A stretch of DNA of 64,000 bases. It comes from Acetatifactor sp. (GTDB taxonomy: Bacteria > Bacillota > Clostridia > Lachnospirales > Lachnospiraceae). The translations under genes were made by a program, and so were the position numbers. Shown here piece after piece: positions 33,376-41,646 of the stretch (position 1 is the stretch's first letter; each line of letters starts with the position of its first letter). The notes beneath the pieces are model-generated. The model was given only the letters and a program-made list of their open reading frames with translations, had not been told where the DNA came from and did no database searches. The DNA lies in assembly GCA_016290775.1 (NCBI GenBank), contig JAEEVF010000001.1, positions 496,001-560,000 of the forward strand, given 5' to 3'.

Positions 33376-34803
33376 ATGGCTGAAATAGAAAAGAAACCGA
33401 TTGGGATAACGGAGACCGTCCTTCGTGACGCACATCAGTCCCTGATCGCAACAAGAATGCCGACCGAGCTGATGCTCCCCATCGCAGAGAAGATGGATCA
33501 GGTGGGCTATCATTCCGTAGAGTGCTGGGGCGGCGCTACCTTCGATGCAGCGCTTCGTTTCCTGAAGGAAGATCCTTGGGACAGACTCAGAAAGCTCCGC
33601 GAGAGATTCAAGAAGACCAAGCTGCAGATGCTGTTCCGTGGCCAGAACATTCTTGGTTACAGACCTTACGCAGACGATGTTGTGGAATACTTCGTACAGA
33701 AGTCCATTTCCAACGGTATCGACATCATTCGTATTTTTGACTGCCTGAACGACCTTAGAAACCTGCAGGCAGCCGTAGACGCTACCAACAAGTTCAAGGT
33801 ACAGGAAGGCCGCGGCCATGCACAGGTTGCACTTTCCTACACCCTGGGCGATGCATATACCATCGAATATTGGATGGACATGGCAAAGAAGATTGAGGAG
33901 ATGGGTGCAGATTCCATCTGTATCAAAGACATGGCAGGACTTCTTGTTCCTTACAAGGCATCTGAGATGATCTCCGCCATGAAGAGCGTAACGAGCCTTC
34001 CCATTCAGCTGCATACGCACTACACCTCCGGCGTGGCAGGCATGACCTACCTGAAAGCCGTAGAGGCAGGCGTTGACGTGATCGACTGTGCAATGAGCCC
34101 GTTCGCAATGGGTACTTCACAGCCTGCAACCGAGGTTATGGTTGAGACCTTCAAGGGGACGCCTTATGACACCGGTTATGATCAGAACCTTCTTGCAGAG
34201 ATCGCAGATTACTTCCGTCCTTACAGGGATGAGTGCCTGAAGACCGGCCTGCTCAACCCGAAGGTAATGGGCGTAGACATCAAGACCCTGCTTTATCAGG
34301 TGCCTGGCGGCATGCTTTCCAACATGGTGAGCCAGCTGAAGGAGCAGAATGCAGAAGATAAGTACTATGACGTGCTCAAGGAAATTCCTAAGGTTCGTAA
34401 AGACCTTGGTGAGCCCCCTCTGGTTACGCCTTCTTCCCAGATCGTTGGTACGCAGGCAGTGTTCAACGTGCTGATGGGCGAGCGTTACAAGATGGCTACG
34501 AAGGAGACCAAGGCAGTGCTTCGCGGCGAGTATGGCCAGACCATCAAGCCCATGAGCCAGGAAGTCATCGACAAGGTTATCCCTGGCGAGAAGAGGATCA
34601 CTTGCCGTCCCGCAGACCTGATCCCCAACGAGCTGGACAAGCTCGAGAGCGAGATGAAGGAATGGAAGCAACAAGACGAGGACGTTCTGTCCTATGCATT
34701 GTTCCCTCAGGTTGCAACGGACTTCTTCAAGTATCGTCAGGCACAGCAGGAAAAAGTGGACCAGTCCATCGCAGACACCGCGAACGGAGCATATCCTGTA
34801 TAA
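33376..34803 (+). CDS. oadA: Oxaloacetate decarboxylase alpha-type (pyruvate) carboxyltransferase
   Basis: The 475-residue TIM-barrel enzyme starts ITETVLRDAHQSLIATRM, with the metal-binding Asp and His and the carbamylated-lysine region DSICIKDMAGLL. LHTHYTSG supplies further metal ligands. It transfers a carboxyl group between oxaloacetate/pyruvate and biotin. It lacks the C-terminal biotin domain found in many OadA proteins; the separate carrier encoded upstream replaces it, as in the 5S subunit of transcarboxylase. GGAGGA at 33363-33368 selects 33376 over the ATG at 33361. Confidence 0.93.
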   Translation: MAEIEKKPIGITETVLRDAHQSLIATRMPTELMLPIAEKMDQVGYHSVECWGGATFDAALRFLKEDPWDRLRKLRERFKKTKLQMLFRGQNILGYRPYADDVVEYFVQKSISNGIDIIRIFDCLNDLRNLQAAVDATNKFKVQEGRGHAQVALSYTLGDAYTIEYWMDMAKKIEEMGADSICIKDMAGLLVPYKASEMISAMKSVTSLPIQLHTHYTSGVAGMTYLKAVEAGVDVIDCAMSPFAMGTSQPATEVMVETFKGTPYDTGYDQNLLAEIADYFRPYRDECLKTGLLNPKVMGVDIKTLLYQVPGGMLSNMVSQLKEQNAEDKYYDVLKEIPKVRKDLGEPPLVTPSSQIVGTQAVFNVLMGERYKMATKETKAVLRGEYGQTIKPMSQEVIDKVIPGEKRITCRPADLIPNELDKLESEMKEWKQQDEDVLSYALFPQVATDFFKYRQAQQEKVDQSIADTANGAYPV

Positions 34804-34882
34804 TTGTTTATTGCTTTGCTTGCAGTTTCTAACGAAGTGATAAAAAATGTGACGAAGTTCACACTATATTTCTAATTCATCA

Positions 34883-34921
34883 ATCATTGGCAGTACATTT
34901 CGTGCTGCCAATGATTTCTTT
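34883..34921 (+). terminator. Terminator of the carboxyltransferase operon
   Basis: ATCATTGGCAG and CTGCCAATGAT (11 perfect pairs) surround an 11-nt loop and are followed by TTCTTTC. The T-tract is interrupted. Confidence 0.7.
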
Positions 34922-35000
34922 CAATCTTTCGCCCCGTGGCTGGGCCTCAAACGCCACAAATCCATTGAATTCTTACAAATCCGCATATATCTATTTGTGT

Positions 35001-35495
35001 TGCTTGCCTTTCAAAGGCAGAATTGCGTCTGGGCAAGCAAAAATGGCGGTGATTGCTTGCTTTATAGGGCAAAGTTTCTTGTGAGCAAGCAAAAACGGAG
35101 ACGATTGCATGCTTGTCAGGAAAAGTTTCTTCTAGGCAAGCAAATAAAGACGGAATCACTTGCTTGTCAAGGAAAAGTCTCTTCAGAGCAAGCAAACAAT
35201 GCCTAAATCGCTTGCTTGAAAAGGAGAAGTTTCAATAAAGCAAGCACATATGCTTGCTTATAAACAGGAATTGTTTTCAGGGCAAGCGAAGACGAGAAGA
35301 AATGCTTGCCTGAAGGTAAAATGATTTCTATAGGCAAGCGGAGAAGGGGCAAAACGCTTGCCGACAGTTGAAAAATTTCGTCTAGGCAATCACGGTATGC
35401 AAATGTTGCTTGCCTGTAGGAAGAAAGTTTCTTCTGGGCAAGTGGAATATTAGAACGAAAGTGCTTAGTAGACGAAAATGGAATCTAGGCATGCA
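35001..35495. repeat. Array of about ten palindromic repeats, period about 52 bp
   Basis: Each unit opens with TGCTTGCC (or TGCTTG) and closes with GGCAAGCA, about 30 bp later, so each can form a hairpin. Units start near 35001, 35054, 35110, 35161, 35210, 35251, 35303, 35355, 35407 and 35461; the last is degenerate. Between the arms most units share a core like GGAAAAGTTTCTTCTAG. Gaps between units are about 12-20 bases and differ from one another. The array fills the space before a nuclease-like gene and ends 29 bases before its start codon. It is not a standard CRISPR: spacers are too short, arms vary and no cas gene is present. Confidence 0.85.
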
Positions 35496-35523
35496 TAAAA
35501 TTGTTTTTATAGGAGGGAAACGA

Positions 35524-36324
35524 ATGAATGATTATTCAAAGGAACTAAAAGCACAGCAGGATGAAATTGATCAACTAATTCAACAACTGAAAAATCGAGA
35601 AAGCATGTATAAAGGTCTACCGAAAGGGACAATCAGAGTTACTGCCTCCAGAGGAAAGGCGCAATACTTCTTTCGAAAAGAAGGAGATACAAAATCGGAA
35701 TATCTACATGAAAAGGATAAAGAGTTGGCTTATAAACTGGTTCAAAGGGAATATGACAGGGATGCCTTACGGAAACTGGACAAAATGAAAAGAGACATAA
35801 ATCGGTTTCTTAGAAATTATAATTCTAAAGAGATTGAAGATTTTTACGAAAATTTGTGTGAAGGAAGAAAGGCAGTTGTAAAGCCGCTTGAAATAACAGA
35901 TGCCATGTATGTCGAGAAATGGTTAGAAGAGCATTTGGGAGAGAAAAATCCATATCCAGAAACAGGAAAATACGAAACGATGCAGGGTGAATTTGTTCGG
36001 TCGAAATCCGAGAAGATCATTGCAGATACATTATACAAGATGAAGGTGCCGTATCAGTATGAGGCGCAGCTCAACTTGGGAATAAACCATCTTGTTTATC
36101 CAGATTTTACTTGCCTGAATGTCAGAAAACGCAAGACAATCTATTGGGAACATTTAGGGCTTTTGAATATGGATGCGTATGTGAGCAAGAATCATGAAAA
36201 ACTGGCGCTTTATGAGCAAAATGGAATTCTTCTTGGCGATACTTTGATGGTGTCATTCGAAACGGCTGACTGCCCACTCAATATAGCAGTGCTCAGAAAG
36301 AAAATTGAAGCGATCTTGAAATGA
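35524..36324 (+). CDS. Protein with a PD-(D/E)XK nuclease-like C-terminal region
   Basis: The 266-residue protein has an N-terminal coiled-coil/helical half (KELKAQQDEIDQLIQQLKNR) and a C-terminal region resembling a restriction-endonuclease fold: Glu163 in RSKSEKIIADTLYK, Asp194 in YPDFT and Glu209 in YWEHLG, spaced as in PD-(D/E)XK enzymes, although the lysine of the (D/E)XK motif is not obvious. GGAGGG precedes the ATG at 35524; the open frame continues upstream into the repeats and was trimmed. The gene is AT-rich with codon use unlike its neighbours, suggesting transfer. The repeat array directly upstream may be its substrate, regulator or attachment region. Activity is unproven. Confidence 0.7.
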   Translation: MNDYSKELKAQQDEIDQLIQQLKNRESMYKGLPKGTIRVTASRGKAQYFFRKEGDTKSEYLHEKDKELAYKLVQREYDRDALRKLDKMKRDINRFLRNYNSKEIEDFYENLCEGRKAVVKPLEITDAMYVEKWLEEHLGEKNPYPETGKYETMQGEFVRSKSEKIIADTLYKMKVPYQYEAQLNLGINHLVYPDFTCLNVRKRKTIYWEHLGLLNMDAYVSKNHEKLALYEQNGILLGDTLMVSFETADCPLNIAVLRKKIEAILK

Positions 36325-36434
36325 TGCTTGAAACTTATGCTTGAATGACATTGAAATGATGCCCCAAAGAAGTTTACGAAGACGATTTATGGATGCTAAA
36401 AACGACAAATGATGAATGATATATCGTCGCATAA

Positions 36435-36463
36435 TTGACTGAAAAAGCATGGTTTGTTATACT
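36435..36463 (+). promoter_or_regulatory. Sigma-A promoter of the xylanase gene
   Basis: TTGACT and TATACT are separated by 17 bases. The leader to the ATG at 36535 is about 65 nt. Nothing else was recognised between 36325 and 36434. Confidence 0.8.
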
Positions 36464-36534
36464 CGAGAATGAAAGTCTGGCGTGGTCGTAGGCCATAAAA
36501 AGAGGAAAACTAAGGAATCGGGAGATAGTGTTAA

Positions 36535-37842
36535 ATGTTTCATAAGAGAATCAAAATGCTTTTAGAGATAGGGGTAATCGTTCTATGCATGAGCCTTGCT
36601 GCATGTGGAGGTAATGGAGCTGGCACGGGAAGCAAAGCGGACTCGGCGACGGAGGAGACGAATGTTACAGAGTCTAAGGTAGATGAATCAAATCCGCAGG
36701 GACAATCAGCCAGCTCTGAAACACAATCTGGCAGCGAAAATGGCGATGCGGGCGATAAGGCGAATGAAGACATTGCACTGAAGGACGCCTGCAGCAAGTA
36801 TTTTATGCTGGGTGTCGGGATCAACGGAAGTACGCTAGAGAATCTTACGACCTATGACGACGAGTACATGGCCATGGTGAAAAAGCACTTTAACAGCGTT
36901 ACGCTTTCGAACCTGATGAAATCCTGCTATATCCTTCAGCAAAAGGCAAGTCAGGAGAGTGCGGACGGAATGCCGGTGCTGGACTTTACGACGATTGACG
37001 ATACATTGCAGTGGTGCATGGACAATGGCGTGAAGATGCGTGGACACACGCTTGTTTGGCATACGCAGGCGCCAGAGTGGTTTTTCCGTGAAGGCTATAA
37101 GGATAATGGAAAGTATGTTGACAAAGAGACCATGCTGGCGCGCATGGAGAGTTATATCAAGCAGATGCTCGAGCATGTGCAGACGAATTACCCAGGCGTG
37201 ATCTATTGCTGGGACGTGGTTAATGAGGCAGTGGATCCAGCTTCAGGTGACAAGGACAGCGGGTTCCTTTGCAGAACGGAGTTTGAAGGTGGCCCGAATC
37301 CCTGGTATGAGACCATTGGACCTGAATATGTTGAGGCGGCCTTCCGCTTTGCGAGGGCGTATGCAGATCCGGACGTCAAGCTCATCTACAACGATTTCAA
37401 CACCTATGAAACCCTAAAGAGAAATGCGATCTATGCGCTCTGCGAGGACCTAAAATCCAAGGGGCTCATCGATGGCATTGGCATGCAGGGCTATTGGGGA
37501 ATCGATTATCCGAACATTACTGCGATCACCAGTGCAATCTCCACTTATGCAAGGCTTGATCTTGAGATCCAGATCACGGAGCTTTCCGTGGGCGTTGACG
37601 AAGAAACGCCAGAGGCATTTGAAAAGCAGGCGAAGAGATATCGCAACATCTTCCTGAATCTTAAAGCTTTGGATACGCAGGGCGGCGGAAACTGCAACAT
37701 CACCAGCGTGACGTTCTTTGGCCTGAAAGATCATTATACGCCCGGCGACAAGACCAACGCGAGACTCTTCGACAAGGATTTAAATCCCAAGCCTGCATTT
37801 GACGCGGTAATGCAGATTTTCCAAATGCTTTATCAGGAATAA
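36535..37842 (+). CDS. GH10 endo-beta-1,4-xylanase, lipoprotein
   Basis: The 435-residue protein has a lipoprotein signal with lipobox SLAAC (Cys near 23), a 60-residue Ser/Glu/Gly-rich spacer, then a single GH10 barrel. Conserved GHTLVWHTQAPEW is followed by the acid/base Glu231 in WDVVNEAVD and the nucleophile Glu349 in ITELSVG. It would be anchored on the outer face of the membrane and cut xylan backbones internally. No carbohydrate-binding module is present. The terminator behind it isolates it from the metalloprotease gene. Confidence 0.96.
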   Translation: MFHKRIKMLLEIGVIVLCMSLAACGGNGAGTGSKADSATEETNVTESKVDESNPQGQSASSETQSGSENGDAGDKANEDIALKDACSKYFMLGVGINGSTLENLTTYDDEYMAMVKKHFNSVTLSNLMKSCYILQQKASQESADGMPVLDFTTIDDTLQWCMDNGVKMRGHTLVWHTQAPEWFFREGYKDNGKYVDKETMLARMESYIKQMLEHVQTNYPGVIYCWDVVNEAVDPASGDKDSGFLCRTEFEGGPNPWYETIGPEYVEAAFRFARAYADPDVKLIYNDFNTYETLKRNAIYALCEDLKSKGLIDGIGMQGYWGIDYPNITAITSAISTYARLDLEIQITELSVGVDEETPEAFEKQAKRYRNIFLNLKALDTQGGGNCNITSVTFFGLKDHYTPGDKTNARLFDKDLNPKPAFDAVMQIFQMLYQE

Positions 37843-37873
37843 TCTTGGAAACTATTTTCAAAAGGACATAAAA

Positions 37874-37926
37874 AAGATACATCTTTGTGATATGTTAGCA
37901 TTGTCACGAGGATGTATCTTATTTTT
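37874..37926 (+). terminator. Terminator after the xylanase gene
   Basis: AAGATACATC and GATGTATCTT (10 perfect pairs) enclose a 27-nt loop and are followed by ATTTTTT. The loop contains TGATATGTT, a possible extended -10 for the next gene. Confidence 0.75.
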
Positions 37927-37942
37927 TAGGAGGAGGGCAAAG

Positions 37943-40006
37943 ATGAAAAAGAATCGTAGACATCATGTAACTAGTTGGCTTTTGGCATTTGTCATTGCCA
38001 TCATTTTGTTCCCTGCAACCGTGTTTGCGGCGTCAGGGCCGAAGATCACGGCTCAACCAAAGCATGAGATGTGGAGAGTTGATAACCCCGCAAACTTTAC
38101 CGTGGAGGCAAGCGGCGAGGACCTTTCGTATCAATGGCAGGTGAAATTTGCCGGACAAAGCGAGTTTAAGAATGCGCTTGCACCATCGGCGAAGACGCCA
38201 TATTATTACTTCACGATGCAGAACGGTCACAAAGGCATGGAAGTGCGTTGCGTCATTACGGATAAGAATGGCGCCAGCGTGACAAGCAGAACCGTAACGT
38301 GCTATGAATGGGTAACACTTTCTGTGGGAATGTATCAGGAGGATCTAGTCTGGAAAAACGGAGAGGAAGCATCCTTTACCGTGGAGGCGACAGGTGCGGA
38401 ACCTACTTATCAGTGGCAGGTGAAATTCACTTATGACGCTGATTTTAAGAATGCTCTGGATCCTTCTGCTAAGACACCTAATTTCCACTTCATCATGCAA
38501 CCTGGGCATAAGGGATTGCAGGTGCGTTGCGTAGTTACCGACAAGTATGACAAAGTTGTTGAAGGGCCTGTTCGGACAATTAAGGAGAGCTACACGGTTA
38601 CCTTTAATGCCAATGGCGGTGAGGGAGCACCGGACACCGTTTGGAAGGTGAAGGATGAGACTTTAGTTCTTCCAATCGAAACACCGACGAGAGATGGTTT
38701 CGAGTTCCGCGGTTGGGCAACTACGACGGATCCCCAGACCATTTATCCTGCCGGCGCAGAGTATAACGAAAACCGCGGTGCGAAGTTTTATGCCATCTGG
38801 GACGTGAGCGAATTCACGATCCATTATGACGCCAATGGTGGTTACGGCGCACCTGAGAACCAAACGAAGATCAAGGATGAACCGCTCACCCTTTCTTTGA
38901 CAAAGCCTTATCGTAAGGGCTATGAATTCGGTGGTTGGATTACTACGACGCATCCTGACGAGGTTTATTCTGAAGGTGATATTTATCTTCATAACTATGG
39001 TGCGAATTTCTACGCCAACTGGAGACCTCTTGAGCGTCCCGCAGATGAAACCAGCGGAATGAATGAGATCACGCTCAGCGGAAATCGCGAAGATCATATT
39101 ATCACTGACAGATATTGTTATGTGGAAGGCGAGAAGTTCTTCCTCTTGATGGAGCCGGACGTTGAACTGCCAGGGGATATTGCGAACAATATTGCGCTGA
39201 TCATGGATCAGCTGGAAGAGGAAAGCGGACTTTCCTTTATGGACTGTGAAGAGATTAGAAGATGTGATGTGTCTACCATAAGGTTTGGATTTGATCCTTG
39301 GAACGATCTTGATTTCGGCGCAAAAGTGCCAATTTACATTTTTGTTGACCGTGAGGATGTTGGATATGGCAGTGGCGCGTCAGATTCTGACGTTACAATA
39401 GTCATGAACGAGCTTTTTAGTGTAGAACTATGGAATAGTGTTCCGTCATATAAGAATAATCCATGGCGACTAAATGATTACATAGATTATTCGACATTTG
39501 CGCATGAGCTCACACATACGTTAACATTAAGGCACTGTGTGAACACGAGAATTATGGCTGAAGGATCTGCGGATTATTATGCATTGAATGTAATCAATTC
39601 CTTAACGGATGTTTCTGAGGATTTTGCCAAGAATCTTGAGTTTATGAATTCCTGTTTTCAGTATGAAGAGATGAATCTGTATTATGGTCACAAAGATGAT
39701 ATCACGCCGGAGAATGCCGAAAACTTTTTCATTCAAGATTTTTATTTTCTTCCATATGCAGAGAGAGGTGACGAATACACGTTTGGAAGATTGCTTTGTA
39801 GCTATGCAGCGCAATCCTATGGGAAGTACTTTCTTCGCGATTTCTTTGCAAACGTTAATGCTGAAAACATGAATGCATATTATGGCTATATGACCGAAGA
39901 ACAAAAAATACAATATGCATCCATCATGAAAGCAACCTTTGGCGAGGATTTCTTCACTTCCTTCGGCACTTGGTATCAGGCCACTTACGGTGCATCAGCG
40001 CAATAA
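37943..40006 (+). CDS. Secreted modular zinc-metalloprotease-like protein with Ig-like and InlB-B repeats
   Basis: The 687-residue protein has a signal peptide cleaved near residue 30 (ATVFAA). Two Ig-like repeats follow (about 33-118 and 123-212; each has YQWQVKF, FKNAL, SAKTP and GHKG..VRCV), then two InlB-B (Listeria-Bacteroides) repeats (217-286 and 291-360; NANGG/DANGG and GWATT/GWITT). The C-terminal domain has HELTH at 521-525 and Glu540 in AEGSADYY, consistent with a gluzincin-type zinc site. No sortase motif or other anchor was seen at the C-terminus. AGGAGGG selects the ATG at 37943. Codon use becomes AT-richer toward the 3' end. Confidence 0.82.
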   Translation: MKKNRRHHVTSWLLAFVIAIILFPATVFAASGPKITAQPKHEMWRVDNPANFTVEASGEDLSYQWQVKFAGQSEFKNALAPSAKTPYYYFTMQNGHKGMEVRCVITDKNGASVTSRTVTCYEWVTLSVGMYQEDLVWKNGEEASFTVEATGAEPTYQWQVKFTYDADFKNALDPSAKTPNFHFIMQPGHKGLQVRCVVTDKYDKVVEGPVRTIKESYTVTFNANGGEGAPDTVWKVKDETLVLPIETPTRDGFEFRGWATTTDPQTIYPAGAEYNENRGAKFYAIWDVSEFTIHYDANGGYGAPENQTKIKDEPLTLSLTKPYRKGYEFGGWITTTHPDEVYSEGDIYLHNYGANFYANWRPLERPADETSGMNEITLSGNREDHIITDRYCYVEGEKFFLLMEPDVELPGDIANNIALIMDQLEEESGLSFMDCEEIRRCDVSTIRFGFDPWNDLDFGAKVPIYIFVDREDVGYGSGASDSDVTIVMNELFSVELWNSVPSYKNNPWRLNDYIDYSTFAHELTHTLTLRHCVNTRIMAEGSADYYALNVINSLTDVSEDFAKNLEFMNSCFQYEEMNLYYGHKDDITPENAENFFIQDFYFLPYAERGDEYTFGRLLCSYAAQSYGKYFLRDFFANVNAENMNAYYGYMTEEQKIQYASIMKATFGEDFFTSFGTWYQATYGASAQ

Positions 40007-40045
40007 GCCATAAAGAACGATCAAACAAATAAAAACAAAAAGATG

Positions 40046-40093
40046 GCGTTTCGATGATATTTTTAAAATTTATCATCGAAACGTTTTCTTTTT
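40046..40093 (+). terminator. Terminator after the metalloprotease gene
   Basis: CGTTTCGATGATA and TATCATCGAAACG (13 perfect pairs) surround an AT-rich loop and end in TTTTCTTTTT. The ATGGCGTTTC start of the left arm recurs in the hairpin at 43597. Confidence 0.9.
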
Positions 40094-40094
40094 G

Positions 40095-40103
40095 TGGTAT
40101 GAT
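40095..40103 (+). promoter_or_regulatory. Extended -10 promoter before the 40159 gene
   Basis: TGGTATGAT directly follows the terminator T-tract; no -35 hexamer of quality is seen. Confidence 0.45.
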
Positions 40104-40158
40104 AGTATTTGTGGAGCAATGTGAAGTAATCCATGTAAGGTACAAGGGGGATTGAGTC

Positions 40159-40803
40159 ATGCGGGTACTAAGGCCCAAGAAAGCATTTCATATTACGGCA
40201 TTTTTTCTATATGTCGGCATACGGTTGCTCATCAGCTTTCCTTTTCAGGGCACGATGGCCGGGCTGGTGATCGGGCTGATCTGTCTTGCAGTGGCAAGCC
40301 TCATGCTTCTGACCTTTGGAGGCTTTAAGGCAGAGATTGAGCCGCCTTTTGAGGATTCGCAGAAATATAAAGAGTGTTTTCTGGGCACGGCCTATGACTT
40401 AGATAAGATCCTGCAGCGTGAGAAGGACAACAAAGTGCGGTATTACAAAGAGCAGAAAGAAACCGGTTTCATTGCACTGGAAGGCGTTGGAATCATTCTC
40501 CTTGGCATCTTGATCAATGCGTTGTCTTCCTGGGTGGACGGCAAGGTTTCCGCCAGGTCGTTTCTTCCGATGTTGCCCATCGGTCACATTTTGGGATATT
40601 ACGTCGAATACTTTGGATTCGCCTGGATCTTTAAGGCCTACTTGAATTCCGGACTTTCCTTTGCCATGGAGATCAGCAAGAAATTCAACCAGCATACGAC
40701 AAGCGTAAAGATCGAGGAGTGCTCGAAAATGATCGCCGTGATCCAAAACAAGATGCGAGAGAGGGAAGAAAAGGAAAAAGAAGGCAGAAGAATTTATTAC
40801 TAA
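40159..40803 (+). CDS. Membrane protein of unknown function
   Basis: The 214-residue protein has two N-terminal membrane segments (about 10-30 and 35-55), a soluble charged stretch, another hydrophobic hairpin near 105-155, and a basic/acidic C-terminus (MREREEKEKEGRR). No family was recognised. It lies upstream of a two-component system but is separated from it by a hairpin, so a functional link is uncertain. The start has CAAGGGGGA upstream. Confidence 0.65.
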   Translation: MRVLRPKKAFHITAFFLYVGIRLLISFPFQGTMAGLVIGLICLAVASLMLLTFGGFKAEIEPPFEDSQKYKECFLGTAYDLDKILQREKDNKVRYYKEQKETGFIALEGVGIILLGILINALSSWVDGKVSARSFLPMLPIGHILGYYVEYFGFAWIFKAYLNSGLSFAMEISKKFNQHTTSVKIEECSKMIAVIQNKMREREEKEKEGRRIYY

Positions 40804-40826
40804 ATTTTTTTATATGGATATCAAAT

Positions 40827-40878
40827 GGATACGTTTCCCTTTTATGATGAACTTAAGACAGGGGGACGTATCCTTTTT
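40827..40878 (+). terminator. Hairpin upstream of the response-regulator gene, possible terminator
   Basis: GGATACGT at 40827-40834 pairs with ACGTATCC at 40866-40873 and is followed by TTTTT. The 31-nt loop includes TATGAT (40842), which could serve as a -10 box for the regulator gene. Confidence 0.55.
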
Positions 40879-40919
40879 AGAAACCCTGTTTTCCGCGGAA
40901 AAACAAAAGGAGCAAACAT

Positions 40920-41627
40920 ATGACAGAGCGTATCTTACTGGTGGAGGATGACCCGCAGATCACGGAGGTGATCCGGGATTACTTTGTGGGACATAAAGAG
41001 CCATATGACATCGAATGTGCCTTGGACGGCTTAACGGGCATGGAACTGATCCGTAAAAATGAATATGACTTGATCCTGCTTGACATTATGCTTCCAGGGA
41101 AAAACGGTTTTTCAATCCTTCGCGAGATCAGGCGCACAAAGGACATGCCCGTGATCATCATCACTGCAAAGGTACGCGAGGCAGACAGGCTTCTCGGCTA
41201 TGAGCTCGGCTGCGATGACTATGTCTGCAAGCCATTCTCCTTGGCGGAGCTTTACGCAAAAGTTGGGGCGGTGCTTCGAAGATTCAAGGCTTCGAAGGAG
41301 CAGGAAGGCAACATGGAAGCAGGCAGCAGAAGACGGGTCATTTCCTGCGGTAAGATCAGCATTGACAGGCAAAGCCTTGACGTGACAGTAGATGGTAAGA
41401 AACTGGAACTGTCGCCGAAGGAGCTGGATCTCCTTCTTACGTTCATCAGTCACCCCAACCTTGTATATTCCCGCGACATGCTTCTCGACATTGTCTGGGG
41501 CGCGGATTATGACGGAACTGACCGTACCGTGGACAATCACGTAAAAAAGCTCAGAAAGAGCCTTGGCAGTGCGGGAAGTCAGATCAAAACAGTTTACGCG
41601 AAAGGATATAAAATGGTAAAGGAATAA
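40920..41627 (+). CDS. OmpR-family response regulator
   Basis: The 235-residue protein has a receiver domain (acidic EDD start; phosphoacceptor Asp in LILLDIMLPGKNG; conserved Thr in IITAK and Lys in CKPF) and a C-terminal winged helix (LSPKELDLLLTFISHPNLVYSRDMLL, then RTVDNHVKKLRKSLG). It is followed after 19 bases by its histidine kinase. The ABC exporter downstream is the most likely target operon. Confidence 0.95.
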   Translation: MTERILLVEDDPQITEVIRDYFVGHKEPYDIECALDGLTGMELIRKNEYDLILLDIMLPGKNGFSILREIRRTKDMPVIIITAKVREADRLLGYELGCDDYVCKPFSLAELYAKVGAVLRRFKASKEQEGNMEAGSRRRVISCGKISIDRQSLDVTVDGKKLELSPKELDLLLTFISHPNLVYSRDMLLDIVWGADYDGTDRTVDNHVKKLRKSLGSAGSQIKTVYAKGYKMVKE

Positions 41628-41646
41628 CGAAGGAAGGAGGAGTTTT

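Noticed and set aside
29478..34803. Plain oxaloacetate decarboxylase operon (OadGAB)
   Set aside because: The first gene is an acyl-CoA carboxyltransferase, which a plain oxaloacetate decarboxylase does not need, and OadA lacks its biotin domain.
34887..35206. Small genes on either strand across the repeat array
   Set aside because: Frames exist (34887-35084, 34997-35206 on +, 34947-35195 on -) but none has a proper ribosome-binding site, and the peptides only mirror the DNA repeats.
35001..35495. CRISPR array
   Set aside because: Periodicity and palindromic units resemble CRISPR, but the repeats differ from copy to copy, the gaps are only about 12-20 bases and no cas gene is nearby.
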